A stretch of DNA of 36,360 bases from Peribacillus psychrosaccharolyticus ATCC 23296 (GCF_000305495.1 NZ_AJTN02000007.1:1-36360), one strand, 5' to 3'. Shown: positions 24,452-32,702, counted from the first letter of the stretch. Made by a program: numbers and translations. Notes: generated by a model not told the origin, from the letters alone.

Positions 24452-25119
24452 TGCCGCACCCGGTAGCCCAGCCCGCGGATCGTTTCAATAATTTTCGGAG
24501 AACCTGGTCTTTCTTCAATTTTCTCACGGATATGTCGAATATGAACCATTACGGACTTATCTCCAACAATAAATTCTTCACCCCAAACCGCCTCAAAAAT
24601 CTGCTCCTTTGATAAAATCTGATTGGGGTGTCTCAGAAAATACATAAAGATGCGAAACTGTTTCCCTGTTAAGAGAATTTCTTGATTGGTACGACGATCA
24701 AGAATTTGATTTTGATGGATATTAATTTTCAGGTGAGCAATTTCAAGGTCACTCTCCATTATCTGCCCTGTTCTTCTTAGCAGAACTTCAATTCTTGCGG
24801 CCAATTCATCTGGATGAAAAGGTTTGGTTAGGTAATCATCTGCAAATTGCAGGCCATGCAGTTTATCATCCACACTTGAACGAGCTGATAGCATAAGAAT
24901 CGGAGTATGTGGATATCTTTGTTTAAGCCTCTGCCCTACCGTAAACCCATCGAGTCCAGGAAGCATCACATCTAAAATTATTATTTCTACGTTGGCATCA
25001 AAAGACAGCGCTTCTTCTCCCGATTTGAGCCAATGAACTAAATATCCTCTTTCTGTTAAATCTTCTCCACATAATTTCCCTATATCCTCATCATCTTCTA
25101 TATATAAAATTCTCGTCAT
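24448..25119 (-). CDS. OmpR-family response regulator
   Basis: A 223-aa regulator: receiver domain with the acidic pocket EDDED at 8-12, the phospho-acceptor Asp50 (IILDVMLPGLDG), Lys in YLTKPFHPDEL, and a winged-helix DNA-binding domain (about 125-223) with EQIFEAVWGEEF and VHIRHIREKIE. The start is ATG 25119, seven bases after GGAGA; the longer frame begins in that site. It is the first gene of the operon with the kinase. An AGTTAACTA palindrome (about 25162-25170) upstream shares GTTAA with the repeats before the ABC operon, so autoregulation is possible. Confidence 0.94.
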   Translation of the reverse strand: MTRILYIEDDEDIGKLCGEDLTERGYLVHWLKSGEEALSFDANVEIIILDVMLPGLDGFTVGQRLKQRYPHTPILMLSARSSVDDKLHGLQFADDYLTKPFHPDELAARIEVLLRRTGQIMESDLEIAHLKINIHQNQILDRRTNQEILLTGKQFRIFMYFLRHPNQILSKEQIFEAVWGEEFIVGDKSVMVHIRHIREKIEERPGSPKIIETIRGLGYRVRQ

Positions 25120-25220
25120 ACTTATCTCCATATCTTTTATTTTTCTATTTATTACTAGTTTAGTTAACTATTATGAAAAAGAAAAGAAAATCTGCTGCTC
25201 ACGTTCACAACAGATAGAAA

Positions 25221-25248
25221 TTGGGGTATACTATTTTTATACTATAAT
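25221..25248 (+). promoter_or_regulatory. promoter of the 28-aa peptide gene
   Basis: TTGGGG (25221-25226) and TATAAT (25243-25248) with a 16-bp spacer, 32 bp before the ATG. A good -10 and a weaker -35 for sigma-A. Confidence 0.6.
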
Positions 25249-25280
25249 TTGGGACAATACAATTCAAAGGGGGCTGCCAC

Positions 25281-25367
25281 ATGGGTACAGTCATTATTGT
25301 TGCTGTTACTATTACATTCTTAGCTGCAATCTTCACTGCAGGTTATAACGATAAACCACACGCATAA
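25281..25367 (+). CDS. 28-aa single-span membrane peptide
   Basis: An ORF with its own promoter (25221-25248), AAAGGGGG seven bases before the ATG, and a strong terminator after it. The product starts MGTVIIVAVTITFLAAIFTA and ends GYNDKPHA: one hydrophobic helix of about 18 residues and a short polar tail, no signal-peptide cleavage site. It is divergent from the response regulator operon. I do not recognise its function. Small membrane peptides often bind and adjust kinases or transporters, which would fit the location, but that is inference. Confidence 0.72.
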   Translation: MGTVIIVAVTITFLAAIFTAGYNDKPHA

Positions 25368-25373
25368 ATACAT

Positions 25374-25406
25374 AAAAGAGCTGCCAACTTTATTGGCAGC
25401 TCTTTT
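25374..25406. terminator. bidirectional terminator after the 28-aa peptide and nitroreductase genes
   Basis: A perfect 13-bp stem (25374-25386 with 25394-25406), A4/T4 at its base. It lies between convergent stops. Confidence 0.85.
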
Positions 25407-25408
25407 CT

Positions 25409-26158
25409 TTACCGTTTATTCAACCCTTGGCTCTCGACATAGTCCTTCATGTACAGCCTCGATTTTTTACCTAGCATAGCCGTCATTTGACATGTCCAAT
25501 TATCTTTGCGCAAACCATTTGACCGTTTAAGATAATAAGAGCGAATTGTTCGGTTAAATTGTTCTAACTGTTCATTGAAAACTTCGGGGTCACTTTGATA
25601 CTCATTTTCATGATAAATATTTTCAAGAGGAAGCCTTGGTTTTTTAGCAGATGGGTTCGTTGGATACCCAGCTACTAACCCAAATAACGGAATGACTCTT
25701 TTCGGAATTCCTAAAAGTTTCGATACTTCCGGCAGATTATTACGCAGACCGCCGATATAACAGATGCCTAATCCCATTGATTCTGCTGCTATGGCAGCAT
25801 TTTGTGCGGCCAATGCAGCGTCGATAGAAGCAACTAAAAATTTCTCCGTACTTTCAAGTGCTTCCGTCACATCAGCATTTTCCATTTCTGCAGCTCTTTG
25901 AAGTCGCTGCAAGTCAGCACAAAATATGAATAAATGGCCATTTTTCTCCACATATGTCTGCGGCCCAGCAATTTCTGCAAGAGCGGCTTTCTTCTCAGGA
26001 TCGGTTACACCAATGATTGTATATGCTTGAATATAGCTTGAAGTCGATGCTGCTTGAGCACAAAGAACCATCGTTTCAATTTGTTCCTTTGATAGAAGCT
26101 TGTCCTCAAATGATCGAATTGATCTATGATCTAAAATCGTTTCAACTAATTTATTCAT
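25409..26158 (-). CDS. oxygen-insensitive NADPH nitroreductase/flavin reductase (NfrA/NfsA type)
   Basis: A 249-aa FMN-binding nitroreductase. The N-terminus has LDHRSIRSFEDKLLS with the FMN-phosphate Arg/Ser residues; QAASTSSYIQAYTIIGV follows (about 40-60), and AAESMGLGICYIGGLRNN is the family's FMN-edge region. LVAGYPTNPSAKKPRLPL is typical of NfsA-like reductases. The ATG at 26158 is preceded by CTGGAGGTGA; the longer frame upstream is not supported. It is the last gene of the yhbB-trmL-nitroreductase group, 103 bp after the trmL stop (26262) measured from the chosen start, and may be expressed from that operon. Confidence 0.9.
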   Translation of the reverse strand: MNKLVETILDHRSIRSFEDKLLSKEQIETMVLCAQAASTSSYIQAYTIIGVTDPEKKAALAEIAGPQTYVEKNGHLFIFCADLQRLQRAAEMENADVTEALESTEKFLVASIDAALAAQNAAIAAESMGLGICYIGGLRNNLPEVSKLLGIPKRVIPLFGLVAGYPTNPSAKKPRLPLENIYHENEYQSDPEVFNEQLEQFNRTIRSYYLKRSNGLRKDNWTCQMTAMLGKKSRLYMKDYVESQGLNKR

Positions 26159-26261
26159 GACCATCACCTCCAGAAGTATCCTTCCCTTTTCTGTTCCCCA
26201 AAGTATCACCAATGAATCCAGTTGTGCAAAGATAAACCCACTTCCTCGCACAACGTTAGAT

Positions 26262-26750
26262 TCAATCTTTCATTATGATATCTAAGTCACGATAGTCTTG
26301 CTGCCTTAATGCTTCATAGACCAAAATAGCGGCAGTGTTGGATAAATTAAGTGAACGTACTTTATCCGTCATTGGAATTCGCAGACATCGATCAAGATTA
26401 TTTTGAATCAAATCCTTCGGAAGACCAGTGGTTTCGCGTCCAAAAATGAAATAATGCTCTTTATTTTGATCACTAAAATCAAATGTGGTATGTGGTTTCT
26501 CACCAAATTTACTTATATAAAAATATTCACCACCTGCATTTTTCTCAAAAAATTCCTCTAATGAATCATAATAGTGAATTTTTACGTGTTCCCAATAATC
26601 AAGTCCTGCCCTTTTCAACATCTTATCATCTGTTGAAAAGCCTAGAGGACGTATCATATGAAGCGTTGTATCAGTAGCTGCACAAGTCCTCGATATATTT
26701 CCGGTATTCGCAGGAATTTGCGGCTGGTATAAAACTACATGTATGGACAC
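26262..26750 (-). CDS. trmL: tRNA (cytidine/uridine(34)-2'-O)-methyltransferase TrmL
   Basis: A 162-aa SPOUT methyltransferase that methylates the 2'-O of the wobble base of tRNA-Leu using SAM. Conserved motifs: PANTGNISRTCAATDTTLHM, FIFGRETTGLP and IPMTDKVRSLNLSNTAAIL, which form the knotted SAM site. GTG at 26750 is the start, seven bases after AGAGGTGA; this gives the usual family length. In B. subtilis this gene (cspR) follows yhbB and queG, as here. YhbB ends 76 bp before the start. Confidence 0.93.
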   Translation of the reverse strand: MSIHVVLYQPQIPANTGNISRTCAATDTTLHMIRPLGFSTDDKMLKRAGLDYWEHVKIHYYDSLEEFFEKNAGGEYFYISKFGEKPHTTFDFSDQNKEHYFIFGRETTGLPKDLIQNNLDRCLRIPMTDKVRSLNLSNTAAILVYEALRQQDYRDLDIIMKD

Positions 26751-26826
26751 TTTCTTTTCACCTCTTGTTTTTTCTTCAACACATAGTATATCACTAAACA
26801 AACATTGAAAAAACAGAACAAGTTCT

Positions 26827-27690
26827 TTAGGTGCCGTCCAATATTAAGTAAAATTTATATTTAATATTTGGTGTATAGGCCGTTGAGTCCTCATATGCCC
26901 AATAACGATGCCTGCTATTGGTGGTATGTGCATTTACAAGCGGCATGCTATTTTGGTCCTTAGCCGTAACAATCAACGAATGATCAAACCTGCCGTCGCC
27001 CTGAAAGTCCAAACAAATGATATCACCTAAATCAAGCTCTTCTGGTCGTTGTACTTCCTTCGTCCGAATTCCCTGCCCCCTATCTAAAAGCTGCTGAAGC
27101 GCATTAGCAACAGTCCAGCTATAGCTCCATACCGTTCCACTCATCCACCAGCCAGTACTTCTCTTTGGACTCCCCCACATAGGTATGCCTCCAGCATGTA
27201 GACATTGAGAAATAAAACTTGAACAATCATCCGTGAATTTCGGATAGGCAGGATTAAATTCATTCCACCAACGCTCTGCATATTGAACTGCCTTTAATCG
27301 ACTATAATGATAGTCTAGTCGTTCCGGTTGTGACTGGACAGCTGGTACACCTGGGCCGCGTTCTTGGTAGGAAGGTTGGATTTCCCAATCATCATTCAGT
27401 TCTCCAGAATGAAATAACGCTCTACGCTGTTCCAGCTCCTCTTCAATATAAAACAATGTCCCATGCTTAATTAAATATTTAAAATGCACTTGATAATCCA
27501 ACCAATGTTCATCGCCCTTTTCTGTATCATTTATAATACGTCCAATTGCTTGGACCCTCACAATTTCTGCATCTCTCGTTCGAAGGCATGCCCTTTTATT
27601 CACTAACCTATCGCTTCCGCTCTCACCATCCCCATCAATAACCAAAAGCTGCACACGTTCGGCCAGTAAATCTTTTAGCTGCTCTTTCAA
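26827..27690 (-). CDS. yhbB: YhbB-like protein with a papain-type amidase domain
   Basis: A 287-aa protein with an uncharacterised N-terminal half (about 1-130) and a C-terminal amidase domain of the NlpC/P60-like clan (Amidase_6). The catalytic Cys is in TDDCSSFISQ, a His in GRFDHSLIVTA, and VNAHTTNSRHR follows. No signal peptide is visible. The start is TTG at 27690, seven bases after AAGGAGG. It lies between queG and trmL as in B. subtilis. The substrate is unknown; a cell-wall or peptide amide is possible from the fold. Confidence 0.88.
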   Translation of the reverse strand: MKEQLKDLLAERVQLLVIDGDGESGSDRLVNKRACLRTRDAEIVRVQAIGRIINDTEKGDEHWLDYQVHFKYLIKHGTLFYIEEELEQRRALFHSGELNDDWEIQPSYQERGPGVPAVQSQPERLDYHYSRLKAVQYAERWWNEFNPAYPKFTDDCSSFISQCLHAGGIPMWGSPKRSTGWWMSGTVWSYSWTVANALQQLLDRGQGIRTKEVQRPEELDLGDIICLDFQGDGRFDHSLIVTAKDQNSMPLVNAHTTNSRHRYWAYEDSTAYTPNIKYKFYLILDGT

Positions 27691-27780
27691 TTGTCTTCCT
27701 CCTTGTCATCTTTTACTTCAATGTATGAAGAACAGCTTGTTAAAAGTTTCAAAATGGTAAGGAAATATCAATCTCATAAA

Positions 27781-27812
27781 AAAAAGCCTCTCCGAAGTCA
27801 TATGGAGAGACC
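27781..27812 (-). terminator. queG terminator
   Basis: Stem CTCTCC (27788-27793) with GGAGAG (27804-27809), then GC and a U8 tract on the minus strand (A8 from about 27778). It lies 13 bp past the queG stop. Confidence 0.7.
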
Positions 27813-27821
27813 AGCTATTCA

Positions 27822-28955
27822 TTATATATCCTGCATTTGTAATCCTTTTTCAATTTCCTGGAGAACTTCTTGATCCTGTTCCTCAATCTTTGCTTGCTTT
27901 AATGCCAGATATGCTTCATCCCCGCCAATTTTCCCTATGGCCCAAGCGGCGGTTCCTCGAATCACAGGACGTGGATCTTCTCTTATCAGATCCATCAATT
28001 CAGGTAGTGCTGCTTCATCCTTAAAATGAGCAAGAGCGATAATGGCATTACGTTGAATTGGTTTTTTTCCTCGCCATGATCCAGATACATGGCCGAATTT
28101 GTCCTTAAAGTCGCGATTACTCATCGTTAATAACGGACGCAGCAGTGGTTTAGCAAGTTCAGGATCAGGTTCCATTTCGTCATGAAAGTGGTTGTCCTTC
28201 CCCTTATTTTCGGGACAAACAGTTTGGCATGTATCACATCCATATAAACGGTTGCCAAGCTTAGTTCGGTATTCATCCGGAAGAAATCCTTTTGTTTGTG
28301 TTAAAAAGGCTATGCATTTGCTCGAATCGAGCTGACCACCTTGAACGAGTGCTCCAGTCGGACATACATCTACACATTTATTGCACTCCCCACAGCGATC
28401 CTCCATGGGTGTATCCGGTTCAAACGGAAGACTCGTAATGATATCCCCTAAATACACATATGAACCAAACTCCGGGGTAATAATTGAACAATTTTTTCCG
28501 CTCCAGCCAATTCCCGCACGCTCAGCTACAGCTCGATCAACCAGCTCTCCAGTATCCACCATAGATTTAATGACTACCTCTGGTGCTTTCTCTTTAAGGA
28601 ATTCTTCTAGCAGTGCCATTTTTTTTCGTAACACCGTATGATAATCTGTTCCCCAAGACGCACGGCAAAAGATTCCCCGCCGCTCTCCCCTTTTACTTTG
28701 AGGAGGATTTTTCAGCTTTGAGGGATACGCCAGCGCAATTGAGATAATAGAACGGGCTTCAGGTACTACCAATGCGGGATTTACCCGTTTTTCAATATCA
28801 GGCTCTTCAAAACCTGATTGATAATTAAGCTCCTGTTGCCGAAGAAGTCTATTTTTCATTTCATCAAAAGTATTCGCTGTCGTGAAGCCAATCTTGTCAA
28901 TGCCAATTTCCTTACTATATAAAATCACTTCTTGTTTAAGTGCTTGAAAATCCAC
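27822..28955 (-). CDS. queG: epoxyqueuosine reductase
   Basis: A 377-aa B12- and iron-sulfur-dependent reductase that converts epoxyqueuosine to queuosine in the tRNA anticodon. An N-terminal cobalamin-binding part holds the conserved SWGTDYHTVLRKKM and MVDTGELVDRAVAERAG. Two 4Fe-4S clusters are formed by CGECNKCVDVCPTGAL and CDTCQTVCPE. The C-terminal HEAT-like repeats (about 275-370) are present. The start is GTG at 28955, preceded by AGAGG. It faces the B3/4-domain gene divergently and ends at its own terminator. Confidence 0.96.
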   Translation of the reverse strand: MDFQALKQEVILYSKEIGIDKIGFTTANTFDEMKNRLLRQQELNYQSGFEEPDIEKRVNPALVVPEARSIISIALAYPSKLKNPPQSKRGERRGIFCRASWGTDYHTVLRKKMALLEEFLKEKAPEVVIKSMVDTGELVDRAVAERAGIGWSGKNCSIITPEFGSYVYLGDIITSLPFEPDTPMEDRCGECNKCVDVCPTGALVQGGQLDSSKCIAFLTQTKGFLPDEYRTKLGNRLYGCDTCQTVCPENKGKDNHFHDEMEPDPELAKPLLRPLLTMSNRDFKDKFGHVSGSWRGKKPIQRNAIIALAHFKDEAALPELMDLIREDPRPVIRGTAAWAIGKIGGDEAYLALKQAKIEEQDQEVLQEIEKGLQMQDI

Positions 28956-29066
28956 AAATTATGCCTCTTTTCGTTGCTTACTATCATGTACAAAATGGAA
29001 CAACAACTTTTTAAACCATCGCTATCTATGATAAACTATTTTCAAGTATTTTTGGAGGTGGAACGT

Positions 29067-29735
29067 ATGGAAATCTCGCTTCATCCTGAACTCTGTGAGA
29101 AAGTCTCTGGTTTTAAGGCCGGTATTATCCAATATTCTGGCATAGAAGTAGGCCCATCACCACAAATGGTCAAAGGGAGACTTCAGTTGTTTCAGGAATC
29201 CCTTTATTTTGATTTACAAGATAAAGAACTGACCGATTTTTCTGGTCTTAAAGAATGGCGCCAAATTTTCAAAGCAGCCGGGACCGATCCTACCCGCTAC
29301 CGACCTTCTGTAGAAGCACTGTACAGAAGAATTAAAAAACAGAATTATCTTTTGCCTGTCCATTCAGCCATAGATCTAAATAACTTTTTCTCCCTTCAAT
29401 ATGAAGTGCCAATCGGCATTTATGATCTTGCTGAGCTTAAGACAGGTATCACCCTCAGGATTGGTTATCCTAATGAAGAATATTCGGGATTGAATGGACG
29501 TAATAATTCACTACATAATATGATTACTTCGGCGGATGATATTGGTCCATTTGGGAGTCCATATGTCGATTCAATCCGAACCAAGGTAACAGAAGAAACC
29601 ACTGAAGCTCTGCAAATCATCTATTTAAAATCGTCTATTTCCAATGAGGAAGGCGATCAATTGACAAAATCACTCATGAACATGTTTCTCCAGATACATG
29701 GCGGGGAAGGTTCCTATCAAGTTCTATCCTGCTGA
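29067..29735 (+). CDS. B3/B4 tRNA-binding-domain protein
   Basis: A 222-aa protein with a B3/4 domain, as in the beta subunit of phenylalanyl-tRNA synthetase, but stand-alone. Key stretches are TDPTRYRPSVEALYRRI (about 82-98), LLPVHSAIDLNNFFSLQYEVP and a late FGSPYVDSIRTKVTEET. Stand-alone B3/4 proteins may edit mischarged tRNA or bind other ligands; this is not established. ATG 29067 is preceded by GGAGGTGG; the upstream part of the longer frame has no signal. Divergent from queG. Confidence 0.87.
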   Translation: MEISLHPELCEKVSGFKAGIIQYSGIEVGPSPQMVKGRLQLFQESLYFDLQDKELTDFSGLKEWRQIFKAAGTDPTRYRPSVEALYRRIKKQNYLLPVHSAIDLNNFFSLQYEVPIGIYDLAELKTGITLRIGYPNEEYSGLNGRNNSLHNMITSADDIGPFGSPYVDSIRTKVTEETTEALQIIYLKSSISNEEGDQLTKSLMNMFLQIHGGEGSYQVLSC

Positions 29736-29745
29736 ATGGTACAAG

Positions 29746-29776
29746 AAAAACGCCCATTTTTATTTTGGGCGTTTTT
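29746..29776. terminator. bidirectional terminator between the B3/4 and bmrA genes
   Basis: A perfect 11-bp stem (29746-29756 with 29766-29776) with A5 and T6 flanks, between convergent stops. Confidence 0.85.
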
Positions 29777-29778
29777 TC

Positions 29779-31536
29779 TTATTCCTCAACACTTGCTAAA
29801 TCTAATTGCAGCTGCTGTGAAGCCAGCTTCTTATAAAGGTCATGGCTCTCTAATAATTGACGATGCGTTCCACGCCCTGTAATCCGGCCTTCTTCTAAGA
29901 CTAATAACTGATCAGCTTCAATAACCGTTGACAGCCGATGAGCAATAATTAATGTTGTACGACCCTTCATTAAGTTCTTAATTGCATACTGTACCAACTG
30001 CTCCGACTCACTGTCCAGATTGGATGTTGCTTCATCAAGCAAGAGAATACGCGGATCCCGCAGGATAGCCCGTGCAATAGCAATACGCTGTCTTTGACCT
30101 CCTGATAACATAACTCCACGTTCCCCAACCTCAGTGTCATAACTGTTTGGTAATTTTTCAATAAAACGATCGGCATTAGCCATACTTGCTGCGTTTCGAA
30201 CCTCTTCGTCCGTAATATCCCTGCCTACTCCATAACAGATATTATCTCTAACTGTACCGGTCATAACGGGACTATCCTGTGATACATACCCAATTTGGGA
30301 CCGCCATAATGAGAGGTCAAAGTCAGAGATTTTCACACCGCCTATTGTAACATTTCCGCTGTCAGGTTGATAAAATCGCTCTATCAATGAAAAAATAGTT
30401 GTTTTACCACCACCGCTTGGACCCACTAACGCGATTGTACTAGTTGCAGGTACTGTAAAAGACACGCTGGTCAAAATGGGTTTTGAGTGCTCATACGAAA
30501 ACACGACCTGATCAAAAGTTAAATCACCATGCATGACGCCTTCATTTCCCGCGTAGGATTCTTGCTCTAAATTAAGCAGATGCTGAATCCGGTCTGTAGC
30601 ACCCAGTGCTTTCTGAAATGCAGTAAAAAAGGAAGCCATCTGGCTGAAAGGGACGACAATTTGGAACATATAAATAATAATAGCTACAAGTGTTCCTGCC
30701 GTTAACGCTCCTGAAGCAACCCTGATTCCGCCGTAACCAATTAGTATTACCAGAATCATCATCATAATAGTCGTCATAAAAGGAGAAATAACGGCCTGAA
30801 TTCTTGCTTCCTTTAACCCAAAATGAAATAATTGTCCGACTCCTGAGAACCCCTTCTCCTTTTCCAATGCCTCACCGTTATAGGACTTGACCAATCGGAT
30901 TTCACTTAAGACCCTTCCCAAGTTCCCGCTGAATGAAGCCATCTCGTCCTGCGTTGACCGAGATACTTTGTACATCTTCCTTCCAAGCGGCATCAAAATT
31001 AGCAAAGATATTGGAATGATTCCAAGCATGATAGAAGTCATTCGCCAATCAAGCATAAACAAAATGATTATAGAGCCAATAATAGAGACAATTCCCGAAA
31101 TAAACGTAACCAAATGATTGGTTATTACGGTCTTAATTGTATTCGTATCTTGGGTAATTCTGCTCAACGTTTCTCCTGATTGATTAGCATCAAAAAAGGA
31201 AACAGGCAAACGCAGCACATGGTCCCATAACTTCCGACGAATACCTGCGACCAGATTCTCACCGATATACATTAAAAAATAAAAGGAAAATCCACCTGCT
31301 GCCGTCTGAATAATAAATGCCGCCAGCAACAGGATAATCACTCCTGTCTCTATTCCGCTTCCAGACATCTGATCAACAAGTCCTTTTGTAAACAAGGGAA
31401 CAATTAACGCTGCCCCTGTTTCCAGCAGACTTAATCCGATTACAAAAACAATCATTCCAATCGGGAGCTTCTCGGATTTTAATAAAACAAAAAACGACCG
31501 CCAATTAGCTTTTGGTTCCACCTTTACTTCACTCAT
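29779..31536 (-). CDS. bmrA: multidrug ABC exporter BmrA
   Basis: A 585-aa half-transporter: six membrane segments in the first 310 residues, then the ATPase with Walker A GPSGGGKTT, Q-loop YVSQDSP, signature LSGGQRQRIAIARA, Walker B ILLLDEATSNLD and H-loop AHRLST. It matches the B. subtilis BmrA in length and many stretches (DNICYGVGRDITDEE, GRGTHRQLLESHDLY), so a homodimeric drug exporter is likely. GGAGG precedes the ATG, and a sigma-A promoter is at 31567-31595. The promoter is simple; no upstream peptide gene for attenuation is evident. Confidence 0.92.
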   Translation of the reverse strand: MSEVKVEPKANWRSFFVLLKSEKLPIGMIVFVIGLSLLETGAALIVPLFTKGLVDQMSGSGIETGVIILLLAAFIIQTAAGGFSFYFLMYIGENLVAGIRRKLWDHVLRLPVSFFDANQSGETLSRITQDTNTIKTVITNHLVTFISGIVSIIGSIIILFMLDWRMTSIMLGIIPISLLILMPLGRKMYKVSRSTQDEMASFSGNLGRVLSEIRLVKSYNGEALEKEKGFSGVGQLFHFGLKEARIQAVISPFMTTIMMMILVILIGYGGIRVASGALTAGTLVAIIIYMFQIVVPFSQMASFFTAFQKALGATDRIQHLLNLEQESYAGNEGVMHGDLTFDQVVFSYEHSKPILTSVSFTVPATSTIALVGPSGGGKTTIFSLIERFYQPDSGNVTIGGVKISDFDLSLWRSQIGYVSQDSPVMTGTVRDNICYGVGRDITDEEVRNAASMANADRFIEKLPNSYDTEVGERGVMLSGGQRQRIAIARAILRDPRILLLDEATSNLDSESEQLVQYAIKNLMKGRTTLIIAHRLSTVIEADQLLVLEEGRITGRGTHRQLLESHDLYKKLASQQLQLDLASVEE

Positions 31537-31566
31537 TTATCTTCCTCCACCCTGACGATAAGTTAA

Positions 31567-31595
31567 ATTATAGGCAAAATACAATATTATTACAA
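31567..31595 (-). promoter_or_regulatory. bmrA sigma-A promoter
   Basis: Minus-strand TTGTAA (31595-31590) and TATAAT (31572-31567), 17 bp apart, 31 bp before the bmrA start. Perfect -10, four of six in the -35. Confidence 0.65.
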
Positions 31596-31636
31596 ATATT
31601 GAAACAAAAAAAACACACCCGAATGGTATGCATAAA

Positions 31637-31682
31637 GAAAAAACGCAATATTTCGTTCTCATATGTAACGAAAAACTGCGTT
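31637..31682 (-). terminator. terminator of the tRNA-Gly operon
   Basis: An outer stem AACGCA (31642-31647) with TGCGTT (31677-31682) and an inner stem TTTCGTT with AACGAAA; U-tract on the minus strand from A6 at about 31636-31641. It follows the last tRNA by 10 bp. Confidence 0.75.
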
Positions 31683-31692
31683 GTGATATGTA

Positions 31693-31766
31693 TGGAGCGG
31701 GTGAAGGGAATCGAACCCTCATCATCAGCTTGGAAGGCTGAGGTTTTACCACTAAACTACACCCGC
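31693..31766 (-). tRNA. tRNA-Gly (anticodon UCC), copy 1
   Basis: A 74-nt tRNA with CCA encoded. Acceptor stem GCGGGTG pairs with the 3' strand CACCCGC-T-CCA, TTCGATT T-loop, anticodon loop CTTCCAA with UCC. Last of three in transcription order; identical to copy 2. Confidence 0.95.
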
Positions 31767-31780
31767 ATATATAATTTGTA

Positions 31781-31854
31781 TGGAGCGGGTGAAGGGAATC
31801 GAACCCTCATCATCAGCTTGGAAGGCTGAGGTTTTACCACTAAACTACACCCGC
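31781..31854 (-). tRNA. tRNA-Gly (anticodon UCC), copy 2
   Basis: A 74-nt tRNA with CCA encoded, the same sequence as copy 1, 14 bp from it. Anticodon loop CTTCCAA. Confidence 0.95.
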
Positions 31855-31869
31855 ATATATGATTTTTTA

Positions 31870-31943
31870 TGGAGCGGGTGAAGAGAATCGAACTCTCATC
31901 ATCAGCTTGGAAGGCTGAGGTTTTACCACTAAACTACACCCGC
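31870..31943 (-). tRNA. tRNA-Gly (anticodon UCC), copy 3, with a compensated T-stem change
   Basis: A 74-nt tRNA with CCA encoded, first in transcription order. It differs from copies 1 and 2 at two T-arm positions only: GAGGG becomes GAGAG and the paired strand CCCTT becomes CTCTT, so a G-C pair is replaced by A-U and the stem is kept. Confidence 0.95.
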
Positions 31944-31982
31944 ATATTTTGTTGAATCTTGTCGAAAAACTTAACAGAATTA

Positions 31983-32011
31983 ATTATAGTCCCTTTTCTA
32001 AAGATATGCAA
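31983..32011 (-). promoter_or_regulatory. promoter of the tRNA-Gly cluster
   Basis: Minus-strand TTGCAT (32011-32006) and TATAAT (31988-31983) with a 17-bp spacer, 39 bp before the first tRNA. A near-consensus sigma-A promoter, as expected for stable RNA. Confidence 0.75.
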
Positions 32012-32078
32012 CCCCCTATTCAATACTTTCTATTTATTTTTATGCATCCATATCAGACTTATGACTCTCCAAAACTAA

Positions 32079-32112
32079 AGAAAAGCTCCTCTGCATGCAA
32101 AAGAACTTTTCT
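32079..32112 (-). terminator. terminator of the YbjN-like gene
   Basis: A 10-bp stem with one G-U pair (32079-32088 with 32103-32112), overlapping the last bases before the stop at 32119; the U-tract is weak. Confidence 0.5.
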
Positions 32113-32118
32113 AAAAAC

Positions 32119-32535
32119 TTAAGACCAAATGACTTCCATAAATTTCGGATACGATTCTTCTGCTGTTTCAAGCAGCATAATTAATTTTCTAAAAGCAACA
32201 TCTGCATTAAGTTCGCCCTCAACCAGATAAGAATACCGAATGGATACAATTCCATCCTCTTCATAAAATTTAGAATATCGGTAATCTGTATTAAATTGAT
32301 TAATAAGCTCATAGATTGCCGTCTTCTTTTCTGGATTTTTAATTTCGGCTACATTGAAACAGAATAGATCAGCTATATCTCCTCTTTCATTAAAGGCACA
32401 GCCTATGATAACTTTCCAGCCATCCTTCAGCTTCTGTTCAGCTCTAAAAAAAGTTGACCCGTCTTGATTCTGCTTTTCTTCCATTTGTATTTTTTCTCTG
32501 CTTAAGAAATTTCTGAATTTCACTGCACTTGACAT
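32119..32535 (-). CDS. YbjN-like small protein
   Basis: A 138-aa cytoplasmic protein whose pattern (an alpha/beta fold with FFRAEQKLKDGWKVIIGCAF, LINQFNTDYRYSKFYEEDG, IVSIRYSYLVEGE, and a final helix) fits the YbjN / secretion-chaperone-like family. The E. coli relative affects stress and motility, but no function is established in Bacillus. AGAGGTGAGGG is before the ATG. It is a single gene with a weak terminator. Family assignment is by general pattern and moderately sure. Confidence 0.6.
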   Translation of the reverse strand: MSSAVKFRNFLSREKIQMEEKQNQDGSTFFRAEQKLKDGWKVIIGCAFNERGDIADLFCFNVAEIKNPEKKTAIYELINQFNTDYRYSKFYEEDGIVSIRYSYLVEGELNADVAFRKLIMLLETAEESYPKFMEVIWS

Positions 32536-32655
32536 ACAACCCTCACCTCTCTATATTACTTTATATTTTATACCGAATCCTGCCAAATTTACAGACTTTT
32601 CAGCGAAATTCATCTAATAAACTACTTTTTATGGTGAGTCCTTTCCTAAATACCA

Positions 32656-32702
32656 CAAAAAAACAGCGGATGCCCCATCGTTCTGGCATCCGCTGCTTTT
32701 TT
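32656..32702. terminator. bidirectional terminator downstream of the HAD gene
   Basis: A perfect 11-bp stem (32664-32674 with 32685-32695) with A8 on the left and T6 on the right. It lies about 90 bp past the HAD stop on the minus strand; no plus-strand gene precedes it. Confidence 0.75.

Noticed and set aside
23114-25131. BceRS-type bacitracin-sensing module
   Set aside because: The kinase has a large extracellular domain and HAMP, and the permeases are small ABC-2 type, not the large BceB type with an extracellular domain.
31512-31829. Plus-strand ORF over the tRNA genes
   Set aside because: It reads antisense through tRNA sequences, a common false ORF.
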